From positions 1 through 64,000 of the forward strand of contig NZ_JAFBEK010000003.1 of assembly GCF_016908715.1 (NCBI RefSeq): a stretch of 64,000 bases of DNA, read 5' to 3'. Positions 46,992-55,763 of the stretch are shown in pieces. The notes below the pieces were generated by a model. The model made no database searches. It was not told the origin of the DNA and worked only from the letters and a program-made list of their open reading frames with translations. The DNA is from Leuconostoc rapi. GTDB lineage: Bacteria; Bacillota; Bacilli; Lactobacillales; Lactobacillaceae. The translations under genes and the position numbers were made by a program. The number at the start of each line of letters is the position of its first letter. Within the stretch, counting starts at the first letter, position 1.

Positions 46992-47994
46992 GATAGCGGT
47001 TCTTGGTGCTGGATCATGGGGGACTGCCTTAGCCAATACTGCCTCGGAAAATGGGAATGACGTCCGTTTGTGGACGCATAATGCTGATCAGGTAGTAGAA
47101 ATTAACCAAAAACACCAAAATGTTAAATATTTACCAGATGCCACGTTAACTGACCGTTTGGTAGCGACCAACGATATGTTGGCAGCTGTTAAAGATGTTG
47201 ATATCGTACTAAGTGTGGTACCAACTAAGGCCGTTCGTGAAGTCGCCAAACAACTTACGCAAGTCTTACAAGAACTATCCCAAACAGTTATTTTAGCGCA
47301 TGCCACAAAGGGACTAGAACAAGACACTTATAAACGTATTTCCGAGATGTTAGCTGAAGAAGTACCAGCAGCTTACCGGTCAGCGCTAGTTGTCGTATCA
47401 GGGCCCTCACATGCTGAAGATGTCATCAAGCATGACTTAACAGCTGTTTCGATTGGTAGTTCAGATGAAGCGGCTGCAAAACTATTGCAATTGGCATTAT
47501 CTAATCATAGTTTTCGGGCATACACAAATCATGATTTACTGGGTTCAGAGTTATTTGCAGCTTTAAAAAACATTGTGGCAATTGGCTCGGGTATGTTGAT
47601 TGGCTTGGGTTATGGTGCAAATGCGCAAGCGGCATTGTTAACAAGAAGCCTAGTTGAGATGCGTGAACTTGGCTTAGCTATGGGTGCTAAAGAATCAACA
47701 TTATATGAGCTCGCTGGCATTGGCGATTTAATTGTGACAGGAATGTCGCCAAATTCACGTAATTATCGTGCTGGCGTGGCACTGGGCAAAGGTAAAAACT
47801 TGCAACAGGTTATTGATGATATGGGGATGGTTATTGAAGGCGTAAACACAACAAAGGCTGTTTATGATTTTTCAAAAACCTACCATGTGAATATGCCTAT
47901 AACGGATGCAATATATCAAGCATTGTACGAAGATAAGCCGCTGCGTGAGGTCATTAAAGATCTCATGTCACGACCACTCAAGTCTGAAGATTAA
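46984..47994 (+). CDS. gpsA: NAD(P)-dependent glycerol-3-phosphate dehydrogenase
   Basis: Reduces dihydroxyacetone phosphate to sn-glycerol 3-phosphate for phospholipids. It has 336 residues, N-terminal Rossmann motif VLGAGSWGTALA, and the catalytic Lys region GSELFAALKNIVAIGSGM. It starts inside the hprK 3' end with TTGGAGA upstream. Confidence 0.97.
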   Translation: MTKIAVLGAGSWGTALANTASENGNDVRLWTHNADQVVEINQKHQNVKYLPDATLTDRLVATNDMLAAVKDVDIVLSVVPTKAVREVAKQLTQVLQELSQTVILAHATKGLEQDTYKRISEMLAEEVPAAYRSALVVVSGPSHAEDVIKHDLTAVSIGSSDEAAAKLLQLALSNHSFRAYTNHDLLGSELFAALKNIVAIGSGMLIGLGYGANAQAALLTRSLVEMRELGLAMGAKESTLYELAGIGDLIVTGMSPNSRNYRAGVALGKGKNLQQVIDDMGMVIEGVNTTKAVYDFSKTYHVNMPITDAIYQALYEDKPLREVIKDLMSRPLKSED

Positions 47995-48042
47995 TCTATC
48001 CTAGGGCATAAAAGAAGAATAAGAAAGAGAGTAGTAATTAAA

Positions 48043-48915
48043 ATGAAACCAGTACGTAAAGCAATTATCCCAGCAGCTGGATTAGGTACGCGTTTTTTGC
48101 CTGCTACAAAAGCCTTAGCTAAAGAAATGTTACCAATCGTAGATACACCAACAATAGAATACATTGTTCGTGAGGCCATTGCTTCAGGCATTGAGGATAT
48201 TGTTATTGTTGATGGTAAGTCAAAACGATCGATTGAAGATCATTTTGATTCAAACCCTGAGCTGGAAAATAACTTACGTGATAAGGGTAAGGATGAATTA
48301 CTAAAGATTGTCCAAGAAACAACCGATATTAATATGTACTTTATTCGCCAATCACATCCCAAAGGTTTAGGTGATGCTGTGTTAACAGCTAAAGCCTTTA
48401 TTGGTGACGAACCATTTGTGGTCTTATTAGGGGATGACCTAATGGAAGACGACGTGCCATTAACAAAGCAACTAATCCAACGCTATGAAGAGACTGGTGA
48501 ATCAACGTTGGCTGTTATGAAAGTGCCTCATGATCAAGTTTCTGAATATGGCGTAATTGATCCAGCAGCTGAAGCTTCAAACGGCTTATATCGTGTCAAA
48601 TCATTTGTTGAAAAACCTAAACCAGAAGATGCGCCATCTGATCTAGCAATTATTGGACGTTATTTGTTAACACCTGAAATATTCGAAGAATTAGAAAACA
48701 CGAAGCCGGGCAAAGGTAATGAAATACAACTAACAGATGCCATTGATTCATTAAATAATCGCCAACATGTTTATGCTCATCAATTTAAAGGCAATCGTTA
48801 TGACATCGGTTCAAAAATTGGTTTCTTAGAAACCAACATTGAGTTTGGACTCAAGCATCCACAAACCAAAGATCAATTACGTGCCTATATTAAAGAACTA
48901 GCAGCCAAACTTTAA
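48043..48915 (+). CDS. galU: UTP--glucose-1-phosphate uridylyltransferase
   Basis: Makes UDP-glucose from glucose 1-phosphate and UTP. The 290-residue length is typical; the signatures [20 protein letters not shown] and [21 protein letters not shown] are present. Glucose 1-phosphate can come from the sucrose phosphorylase or Pgm encoded downstream. The 152-bp gap before trxB contains a TAAAAT hexamer near 49025 but no gene. Confidence 0.97.
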   Translation: MKPVRKAIIPAAGLGTRFLPATKALAKEMLPIVDTPTIEYIVREAIASGIEDIVIVDGKSKRSIEDHFDSNPELENNLRDKGKDELLKIVQETTDINMYFIRQSHPKGLGDAVLTAKAFIGDEPFVVLLGDDLMEDDVPLTKQLIQRYEETGESTLAVMKVPHDQVSEYGVIDPAAEASNGLYRVKSFVEKPKPEDAPSDLAIIGRYLLTPEIFEELENTKPGKGNEIQLTDAIDSLNNRQHVYAHQFKGNRYDIGSKIGFLETNIEFGLKHPQTKDQLRAYIKELAAKL

Positions 48916-49067
48916 GATACAGCTATCGTCTAGAGTTTATCAACGTGTTTAAGTTACATGAGACGTATTAAAACGTGTTGGTTAAGAGAAAATCGTTCCG
49001 CTCGACAAATAACCTAAACGCGTGTAAAATTAGATTAACAAAAAGTAAGTGAAATGAGGTCTACTCG

Positions 49068-50015
49068 ATGGCAGATTATAAGCAGTATGACGTTGTGATT
49101 ATTGGGGCGGGACCTGCAGGCATGACAGCTGCCACCTATGCATCACGCGCTAATTTATCAGTTATGATGTTAGATCGTGGCATATATGGCGGTCAAATGA
49201 ACAATACAGCTGAGGTTGAAAACTATCCTGGATTTGAGTCTATTTTAGGACCCGATTTATCAGAAAAGATGTATGCCTCTTCAACAAGATTTGGTGCTGA
49301 ATATGGTTTCGGTGTTGTTGAAAGTATTGAAATAGAAGGGCATAATAAAATTATTCATACGGATATGGATAATTATATCGCTAAGGCAGTTATTATTGCT
49401 ACTGGTTCAGAACATACACATTTAGGTGTTGATGGTGAAGAGGACTATCAAGGCCGTGGTGTGAGTTATTGCGCTGTGTGTGACGGAGCGTTCTTCCGTA
49501 ATGATGACGTCGTTGTCATTGGTGGTGGTGATTCTGCTGTTGAAGAGGGCCTATATTTAGCTAATGTAGTTAAATCGGTTACTGTGTTGCATCGACGTGA
49601 TAAGCTTCGTGCCCAACAAATTACGCAAGAACGTGCTTTTGCTAATGATAAAATGTCATTTCGTTGGCACATTGAAGTCACTGATATTCTCGGTAATGGC
49701 GACAAGGTTACTGGTGTTCGTGTGATTAATAATCAAACGCAAGAAGTATCTGAAATTGCGACAGGTGGTGTTTTTGTGTATGTTGGTCTCAAACCCAATA
49801 CACAAGGACTTGAGAATTTGAATATTACGGATAAAGCCGGTTGGATAATTACGGATGATCGTATGCAGACATCTGTTGATGGTATCTTTGCTGTGGGTGA
49901 TGTTCGGGCAAAAGAATTACGTCAAATTACAACTGCTGTCGGTGACGGTAGTGTGGCAGGACAGGGTGTTTATGATTATATTAGTGCTTTGCCTGCCGAA
50001 GTTAAATCAGTGTAA
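49068..50015 (+). CDS. trxB: Thioredoxin reductase
   Basis: An FAD/NADPH enzyme reducing thioredoxin. It has 315 residues, FAD motif GAGPAGMTAA, redox pair Cys135/Cys138 in CAVCDG, NADPH motif GGGDSAVEE and FAVGDVR. Ribosome site GAGG. A terminator follows directly. Confidence 0.97.
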   Translation: MADYKQYDVVIIGAGPAGMTAATYASRANLSVMMLDRGIYGGQMNNTAEVENYPGFESILGPDLSEKMYASSTRFGAEYGFGVVESIEIEGHNKIIHTDMDNYIAKAVIIATGSEHTHLGVDGEEDYQGRGVSYCAVCDGAFFRNDDVVVIGGGDSAVEEGLYLANVVKSVTVLHRRDKLRAQQITQERAFANDKMSFRWHIEVTDILGNGDKVTGVRVINNQTQEVSEIATGGVFVYVGLKPNTQGLENLNITDKAGWIITDDRMQTSVDGIFAVGDVRAKELRQITTAVGDGSVAGQGVYDYISALPAEVKSV

Positions 50016-50024
50016 TGTGTTTTA

Positions 50025-50056
50025 AAAAGTAAATTGCCAGCAATTTACTTTTTTTA
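50025..50056 (+). terminator. Terminator of trxB
   Basis: AAAAGTAAATTGC / CAATTTACTTTT hairpin followed by TTTTATT. Confidence 0.88.
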
Positions 50057-50187
50057 TTAGGTAAAAAATAAAAAAAGTTTTTATTTTTATTTTCTCATAA
50101 AAGTGACTAATTCTTTGAAGAATAAGTATTGGAAAAAATATGAAATTTTCTGAAAATAATCATTCTTATTTTCATCTTGAAAAGCGT

Positions 50188-50216
50188 TTGACAATTGAGG
50201 TGCAAGCGGTTACAAT
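50188..50216 (+). promoter_or_regulatory. Promoter with embedded cre site
   Basis: TTGACA (50188-50193), 17-bp spacer, TACAAT (50211-50216). TGCAAGCGGTTACA (50201-50214) in the spacer matches the cre core consensus; only the flanking first W is not met. CcpA binding here would block polymerase. Confidence 0.85.
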
Positions 50217-50263
50217 TATTTGTGTTAAGATGCACAAAGAAAGTGTCTTTTTGTTTAAAAAAG

Positions 50264-50273
50264 GAACCGGTTC
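50264..50273. promoter_or_regulatory. GAACCGGTTC palindrome, possible LacI-family operator
   Basis: A perfect 10-bp palindrome with the central CCGG/CG typical of LacI/GalR-type operators lies downstream of the promoter and before the ribosome site. No LacI-type gene is in the window. It could be a sugar-specific operator for the MFS/sucrose phosphorylase genes. Confidence 0.4.
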
Positions 50274-50299
50274 TAAACCGATATTTTAAGGAGAGAATA

Positions 50300-51493
50300 A
50301 TGCAAAGTCAAGATAAATGGGTTACCAAAATCGCATTTCTGGCTATTTCATTCATGTTAACTAGCGCCTATGCGATCAATGGGGCCATGCCTCAAATGAC
50401 AAAAGCTTTAGGCGTATCTGCAACACAGGTGCAAGCCTTAGCAACGACACCATCAATTGTCGTGACTGTGTTTGTGCTATTAAGTTCGTTCATCGCAGCT
50501 AAACTAGGTGATAAAAAGACGATTATCTTAGGGCTATTTTTAGTCGGTGTTGCAGGAGTTGTGCCTTTTTTTGTTAATTCGTACTATGCCATTTTAGTAT
50601 CAAGAATGGTATTAGGCGCAGGTCTTGGTATCTTTAATTCACTGGCTGTTTCGATGATTGCTGTGATGTATCAAGGTCAAACAAGAGCAACAATGCTTGG
50701 CTGGCGTGCGGCAGTAGAACAAATCGGTCAAGCAGTTTTGACGTTTGTCGCTGGTTTGCTTTTGAATATTAATTGGCATGCGACATTCTTGGTTTATCTT
50801 TTAGCTTTTCCAATTCTTTATTTGTTTTATGTTCGCGTACCAGACACGTCGGAAATGCTAGCTGATCATACAGCAGAGAAAAAAACAGAAAAGGTTCAGG
50901 TTGATTCACCAAAATCAATTAGCCCACTTGTTTGGGTTTTGACGTTGTTTGCTGCATTTTTAGTGATTGACTACATGGCAATTCAACTTAGTTTCCCATT
51001 CATGGCACAGAGCGCTGGCGTATCCGGTTTGTTGGTTTCTACAATCTTATCGTTTATGTTAGTTGCCGCAATGGTTGGTGGTCTAGTGTATGGTGGTATG
51101 CAAAAGTTGTTTGGTCGGTTTACTTTACAAGTTGGTTTGTTATTAATGGCAGTATCTAACTTCTTAGTAGCTTTCTCAAATCACAATTTTATCATGCTAA
51201 CAGTGGGTGTCCTATTAATAGGTTTCCCAATGCAATTGATATCACCATTTATATTTAGTCAATTACCTAACTTAGCACCGCTGAAAAAACAACCATTTGT
51301 GACGTCAATTGTATTGATTGGCTTTAACGTCGGCGTCTTTGTTGAACCATTTATCATTTCACTTTTGTCTAAAGTAATGGGTAATGAGACAAATAGTGTT
51401 GATGAAGCTGCCTACACAACAATTCCATTATTGGGCGTTATTTTGTTAATTATTGCAGTGATAACATTTATCACAAATCGAAAAAAAGCTTAA
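50300..51493 (+). CDS. Major facilitator superfamily transporter
   Basis: A 397-residue protein with about twelve membrane helices and the loop 2-3 motif KLGDKKTIIL. ATG 50300 follows AAGGAGAG; the longer frame starting at 50195 runs through the promoter and is rejected. A cre-controlled promoter and the sucrose phosphorylase gene 94 bp downstream suggest a role in sugar (perhaps sucrose) transport, but the sequence resembles general MFS and drug-type carriers, so substrate is open. Confidence 0.88.
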   Translation: MQSQDKWVTKIAFLAISFMLTSAYAINGAMPQMTKALGVSATQVQALATTPSIVVTVFVLLSSFIAAKLGDKKTIILGLFLVGVAGVVPFFVNSYYAILVSRMVLGAGLGIFNSLAVSMIAVMYQGQTRATMLGWRAAVEQIGQAVLTFVAGLLLNINWHATFLVYLLAFPILYLFYVRVPDTSEMLADHTAEKKTEKVQVDSPKSISPLVWVLTLFAAFLVIDYMAIQLSFPFMAQSAGVSGLLVSTILSFMLVAAMVGGLVYGGMQKLFGRFTLQVGLLLMAVSNFLVAFSNHNFIMLTVGVLLIGFPMQLISPFIFSQLPNLAPLKKQPFVTSIVLIGFNVGVFVEPFIISLLSKVMGNETNSVDEAAYTTIPLLGVILLIIAVITFITNRKKA

Positions 51494-51586
51494 TCAATTT
51501 TAAATTTGCGCCTTTAGGTGGCGCAATAAAAGTAACCCAAATTCTATGATAGTATGTACAATGTTTACACAAGGAGAACGGAAATC

Positions 51587-53038
51587 ATGAAAAAACTGAC
51601 AAACGAAGCGATGCTTATCACATATGCTGATTCACTTGGAAAGAACCTAAAGGAACTTAATCAAGTATTGACTAACGAACTTGATGGTGTTGTAGGTGGC
51701 GTTCACGTCTTACCATTTTTCCCATCAACTGGCGATCGTGGCTTTGCACCTGAAGAATATGAAACAGTAGATCCAAAGTTCGGTGACTGGTCTGATGTTG
51801 AAAAATTAGCAGATAAGTATTACTTAATGTTTGACTTTATGTTGAACCATATTTCACCACAATCAAAGTATTTTCAAGATTTTTTGGAAAAGAAGGAAGA
51901 ATCAGAATATTATGATATGTTCTTGAAGTATTCAGAATTCTGGCCAGAAAATCGTCCAACAGATGCAGATATTGATATGATTTACAAGCGTAAGGATAAG
52001 GCACCTTTTGCCCCTGTAACGTTTGCTGACGGCACAACTGACCAAGTTTGGAACACATTTGGTGACCAACAAATGGATTTGGATGTTACTAAAGAAGTAA
52101 CAAAAAAGTTTATTAAAGATTCATTAGTTAATTTGGCTCATCATGGTGCGTCTGTTATCCGTTTGGACGCCTTTGCATATGCTATCAAGAAGTTAGACAC
52201 AAATGATTTCTTCGTTGAACCTGAAATTTGGGCAATCTTAGACGAAGTACGTGAAATTTTGGCTGCTGAAGGCTCAGAAGTATTACCTGAAATTCACGAA
52301 CACTACAAGATTGTTCGTAAGATTACTGATCACGACATGTATTCATATGACTTTGCATTGCCATTATTGACACTGTATTCATTATACTCAGGTAAGACCA
52401 ACCGTATCGCTGACTGGTTACGTCAAAGCCCAATGAAGCAATTCACAACATTGGACACGCACGATGGTATTGGTGTTGTTGATGCAAAAGACTTGTTAAC
52501 GCAAGAAGAAACAGACTTTACTACTGAAGAAATGTATAAGGTTGGGGCAAATGTTAAGAAGATATTCTCTTCAGCTGCTTACAACAACTTGGATATTTAT
52601 CAAATTAACACCACATACTATTCAGCATTGGGCAACAATGATGCGGCTTACTTATTAGCACGTGCCACACAAATCTTTGCGCCTGGTATTCCACAAATTT
52701 ATTATGTTGGTTTGCTTGCTGGTGAAAATGATATCGAACTTTTGGAAAGCTCAAAAGAAGGTCGTAACATTAACCGCCATTATTATGATTTGGCTGAAAT
52801 TGCTGAAACAACAAAGCGACCAGTAGTTTCAAACTTGTTTGATTTGCTACGCTTCCGCAATACAAGCGCTGCCTTTGATTTAGAAGGTAAAATTGAAGTT
52901 GTCAATGATGGTGAAAATGAATTAACAGTAACACGTTCATCAGCAGATGGTAAGACAGTAGCTGTATTGGACGCTAACTTTGCAACTAAAAACTTTACTG
53001 TAACTGAAAATGGTAAAGAAATATTTACGACAAGGTAA
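51587..53038 (+). CDS. Sucrose phosphorylase (GH13)
   Basis: Converts sucrose and phosphate to alpha-glucose 1-phosphate and fructose, saving ATP. The 483-residue product closely resembles the Leuconostoc mesenteroides enzyme: [30 protein letters not shown], nucleophile Asp in IRLDAFAYA, acid/base Glu in LPEIHEHY and [13 protein letters not shown] 51587 follows AAGGAGAACGG; the frame open from 51554 has no ribosome site. A sucrose-6-phosphate phosphorylase is the alternative. Followed by a terminator. Confidence 0.93.
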   Translation: MKKLTNEAMLITYADSLGKNLKELNQVLTNELDGVVGGVHVLPFFPSTGDRGFAPEEYETVDPKFGDWSDVEKLADKYYLMFDFMLNHISPQSKYFQDFLEKKEESEYYDMFLKYSEFWPENRPTDADIDMIYKRKDKAPFAPVTFADGTTDQVWNTFGDQQMDLDVTKEVTKKFIKDSLVNLAHHGASVIRLDAFAYAIKKLDTNDFFVEPEIWAILDEVREILAAEGSEVLPEIHEHYKIVRKITDHDMYSYDFALPLLTLYSLYSGKTNRIADWLRQSPMKQFTTLDTHDGIGVVDAKDLLTQEETDFTTEEMYKVGANVKKIFSSAAYNNLDIYQINTTYYSALGNNDAAYLLARATQIFAPGIPQIYYVGLLAGENDIELLESSKEGRNINRHYYDLAEIAETTKRPVVSNLFDLLRFRNTSAAFDLEGKIEVVNDGENELTVTRSSADGKTVAVLDANFATKNFTVTENGKEIFTTR

Positions 53039-53051
53039 TTGTCAAATTCAT

Positions 53052-53072
53052 AAGCGCCTAGGCGCTTTTTTG
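53052..53072 (+). terminator. Terminator after sucrose phosphorylase
   Basis: AAGCGCC / GGCGCTT stem with a two-base centre, then TTTTTG. Confidence 0.85.
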
Positions 53073-53156
53073 CTAGAATAAATTAATGATTGTGGTATAT
53101 TTTTCAAAATCATACGAAAATAGCGGCCTTGTAAAGGTGAGACTTAACTTATTTGT

Positions 53157-53184
53157 TTGAAAAGAATTAAATTTTGTTATAATG
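53157..53184 (+). promoter_or_regulatory. Promoter of pgm
   Basis: TTGAAA (53157-53162), 16-bp spacer, TATAAT (53179-53184) with an extended TGT before it. Confidence 0.8.
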
Positions 53185-53209
53185 AACTTATAAAATATAG
53201 GAGAAAAAC

Positions 53210-54910
53210 ATGAGCTATCAAAAAAGTTTAGCACAATGGCAAGCAGCTACATTGCCTGACTACTTGGAAAAGAATCTATCTGAATACACACCGGATCAAC
53301 AAGAAGATGCCTTTTATCAAAATTTGAGTTTTGGTACTGCCGGTATGCGTGGCGTTTTAGGTGCTGGAACAAACCGTATGAATATTTTTACGGTACGCCA
53401 AGTAACAGAAGCATTGGCAAGATATATTGATGCCCAAGGTGAAACCGCAAAACAGCGTGGAGTTGCTATTAGCTTTGATTCACGTCATTTTTCGCCTGAA
53501 TTTGCATCAGATGCGGCACGTGTATTATCAGCGCATCATATCCAGTCATATTTGTTTAGGAGTTTGCGTCCAACACCTGAATTGTCTTTTGCAGTTCGTG
53601 AGTTAGGTGCCTTTGCAGGAATTATGATCACGGCATCGCATAATCCTAAAGAATATAATGGCTATAAAGTCTACGGTGAAGACGGTGGACAAATGGTACC
53701 AGAGGCGGTTGATATTGTTGTTGCGGAACTAGAGCAGATTACAGACATATTCAATATTGCCTTAGATACGACAGATGAATATGTTCAAATAATTGATTCA
53801 GATATTGATGATAAATATCTTCAGAATATTGCGACAGTTACAGTTGATAAAAACTTAGTTGCTAAAGAAGGAGAGTCATTAAAGTTTGTCTACTCGCCAT
53901 TACATGGGACTGGACAATACATTGGTGAAAAAGCGTTGCAACAAGCTGGATTTACGAACTATTCCATCGTCAAGGAACAGGCTGTTATTGATGGTGATTT
54001 TCCAACGGTGAAAAAGCCTAACCCTGAAGATGCGGCTGCGTTGGAAATGGCGATTGCTTATGCTAAAAAAGACGGTGCTGATGCTGTCGTTGCAACCGAT
54101 CCAGATGCTGATCGTATGGGTGCTGCAGTTAAATTGGCAGATGGTAGTTTCCAAGTATTAACAGGCAATCAAATTGCGGCTGTTTTAGTTAACTATTTGT
54201 TGACAGCTAAGAAAAATACACATACATTACCCGAAAATGGCGCAATTGTTACATCTATTGTATCATCACGTTTTGCTTCAAAAGTGGCCGAAAGCTTTGG
54301 CGTGATTACTGCAGATGTTTTGACAGGGTTCAAATACATTGCTGCAACAATTGACCAGTACGAAGCGACTAAAGAACAGACTTTCTTGTTTGGATTTGAA
54401 GAGAGTTTTGGTTATCTCGTTAAACCATTTTCACATGATAAGGATGCCATTCAAGCACTTGTTCTATTTGCTGAAGTTGCTGCTTATTATAAATCTCAAG
54501 GTAAAACTTTTGCGGATGGCTTGCAGGAGTTGTTTGAAAAGTTTGGTTACTTTGAAGAAAAGACCATTAGTTTAGATTTTCCAGGTATTCATGGTGTTGA
54601 TGAGATGGCAGCCATTATTGCTAAGTTTAGAGATCATCAGCCTATCACAATTGGTGGTTTAAAGGTTATCCGAACACAAGACTTTTCAACAGCGACACAA
54701 ACAACTAATGAAGGTCAAGTGACAACATTACCACAGCCGAAGGCTAATGTTTTGAAGTATTGGCTTGAAGATGGGTCATGGGTTGCAGTACGTCCTTCAG
54801 GAACTGAGCCTAAATTGAAATTTTATATTGGCGTAGAATCAGAGTCACAGTCAGCGTCTCAAGCTAAAATTGATGTGATATCAGAAGATTTAATGACTTA
54901 CACAAAATAA
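53210..54910 (+). CDS. pgm: Alpha-phosphoglucomutase
   Basis: Interconverts glucose 1-phosphate and glucose 6-phosphate, joining sucrose phosphorylase to the phosphoketolase pathway and GalU to UDP-glucose. The 566-residue four-domain phosphohexomutase has phosphoserine motif TASHNPKEYNGYK, metal loop DPDADRMG, sugar loop GFEESFGY and phosphate loop RPSGTEPKLKFYI. Ribosome site TAGGAGAA. Confidence 0.96.
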   Translation: MSYQKSLAQWQAATLPDYLEKNLSEYTPDQQEDAFYQNLSFGTAGMRGVLGAGTNRMNIFTVRQVTEALARYIDAQGETAKQRGVAISFDSRHFSPEFASDAARVLSAHHIQSYLFRSLRPTPELSFAVRELGAFAGIMITASHNPKEYNGYKVYGEDGGQMVPEAVDIVVAELEQITDIFNIALDTTDEYVQIIDSDIDDKYLQNIATVTVDKNLVAKEGESLKFVYSPLHGTGQYIGEKALQQAGFTNYSIVKEQAVIDGDFPTVKKPNPEDAAALEMAIAYAKKDGADAVVATDPDADRMGAAVKLADGSFQVLTGNQIAAVLVNYLLTAKKNTHTLPENGAIVTSIVSSRFASKVAESFGVITADVLTGFKYIAATIDQYEATKEQTFLFGFEESFGYLVKPFSHDKDAIQALVLFAEVAAYYKSQGKTFADGLQELFEKFGYFEEKTISLDFPGIHGVDEMAAIIAKFRDHQPITIGGLKVIRTQDFSTATQTTNEGQVTTLPQPKANVLKYWLEDGSWVAVRPSGTEPKLKFYIGVESESQSASQAKIDVISEDLMTYTK

Positions 54911-54944
54911 TATACCAACAATAGACAATAAAAAAATAATTTGT

Positions 54945-55039
54945 TATAATGTATGAAGGCCTAAAAGCCATATTAACGATAATCCGCTGTGCGTTTAGTC
55001 TAAGGACGAGTGTAAGATTGTCGACTAGGAGAATGACCA
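54945..55039 (+). promoter_or_regulatory. rplS promoter and leader
   Basis: TATAAT (54945-54950, extended by TGT) gives a leader of about 83 nt containing short complementary segments (GGCC...GGAC, TAGTCTAAGGACGAGTGTAAG region) before CTAGGAG. Position and size fit the L19 leader family, an autoregulatory element in Firmicutes, but the fold was not computed. Confidence 0.55.
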
Positions 55040-55399
55040 ATGCGTCAAAATAGTATTTTAGAAAACATTACATCAGCACAATTACGTTCTGATATCCCTG
55101 AATTCCGTGCTGGTGATACAGTCAAGGTCTTTGCTAAGATTGTTGAAGGCACACGCGAACGTATTCAATTGTTCGAAGGTGTTGTTATCAAACGTAAGGG
55201 TACTGGTATCCAAGCAACATATACAGTACGTAAGATTTCATCTGGCGTTGGTGTGGAACGTACTTTCCCATTACACTCACCACGTGTTGATAAAATTGAA
55301 GTAACGCGTTTTGGTGCCGTTCGTCGTGCCAAGTTGTACTACTTGCGTGCTTTGCAAGGAAAAGCAGCTCGTATCAAAGAACGCCGTCGCGACGTTTAA
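55040..55399 (+). CDS. rplS: 50S ribosomal protein L19
   Basis: A 119-residue ribosomal protein at the 30S-50S interface. [29 protein letters not shown] and the C-terminal [12 protein letters not shown] are family signatures. Codon use is strongly biased (TTG, CGT, GGT), as expected. A strong terminator follows. Confidence 0.98.
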   Translation: MRQNSILENITSAQLRSDIPEFRAGDTVKVFAKIVEGTRERIQLFEGVVIKRKGTGIQATYTVRKISSGVGVERTFPLHSPRVDKIEVTRFGAVRRAKLYYLRALQGKAARIKERRRDV

Positions 55400-55406
55400 T
55401 TTATTT

Positions 55407-55433
55407 AAAAACACACCCCTGGGGTGTGTTTTT
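55407..55433 (+). terminator. Terminator of rplS
   Basis: AAAACACACCCC / GGGGTGTGTTTTT hairpin. Confidence 0.93.
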
Positions 55434-55511
55434 ATCTAAGTAAAGCATAAAATTAAACTTTTTATTTTGTAATATTTACGTAATAGAACAGCAAAGTCTA
55501 CGATATAAAAA

Positions 55512-55679
55512 AACGCCCTCGAGGGTTTATACTTAATACATACTCGAATAATATTTGAGTTTCATTACTCCCCTAGTAATGTTTCAATCAGCCCCCCAAT
55601 TACTGATTGATTGAGTTGTTAACTTTATGGTTAGCAGCTACCCCCTGACCATTGCCCTCTTCGGTCAGGGGGTTTTTAT
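55512..55679 (+). ncRNA. Candidate small RNA with C-rich hairpin loops
   Basis: The 364-bp stretch from 55400 to 55763 has no gene. Within it are consecutive hairpins: 7-bp stem at 55542-55560; CATTACT/AGTAATG with loop CCCCT (55563-55581); TCAATCAG/CTGATTGA with an 11-nt loop starting CCCCCC (55584-55610); a short TAAC/GTTA stem (55620-55633); and a terminator CCCCCTGACC/GGTCAGGGGG with TTTTTAT (55641-55678) whose loop holds GCCCTC. C-rich loops could pair with Shine-Dalgarno GGGG/GGAG. Promoter is uncertain (TTTACG 55475, TACGAT 55499, 18-bp spacer). The minus strand also has a terminator-like end at 55510-55525, so orientation is not proven. Confidence 0.6.
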
Positions 55680-55729
55680 ATGCATTTAGATTTAGTCAAG
55701 CAAAGCAAAAGTTATTATGCGATAAAAGA

Positions 55730-55743
55730 CGAACAAATGTTCT
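55730..55743. promoter_or_regulatory. LexA (SOS) box of dinB
   Basis: CGAACAAATGTTCT fits the CGAACRNRYGTTYC consensus apart from the last base. It lies 8 bp upstream of the -10 and would cover the promoter. Confidence 0.9.
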
Positions 55744-55748
55744 TTTTG

Positions 55749-55757
55749 TGATAAAAT
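55749..55757 (+). promoter_or_regulatory. Extended -10 of dinB, leaderless arrangement
   Basis: TGATAAAAT ends 6 nt before the ATG at 55764, the same spacing as at the gene starting at 20401. No Shine-Dalgarno is present. Confidence 0.65.
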
Positions 55758-55763
55758 ATAGAT

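Noticed and set aside
50195-50299. N-terminal extension of the MFS protein
   Set aside because: It runs through the cre, promoter -10 and operator, and the ATG at 50300 has a clear AAGGAG site.
51506-51526. TTGCGCC/GGCGCAA hairpin between the MFS and sucrose phosphorylase genes
   Set aside because: No T-tract follows, so it is not called a terminator; it may only shape the transcript.
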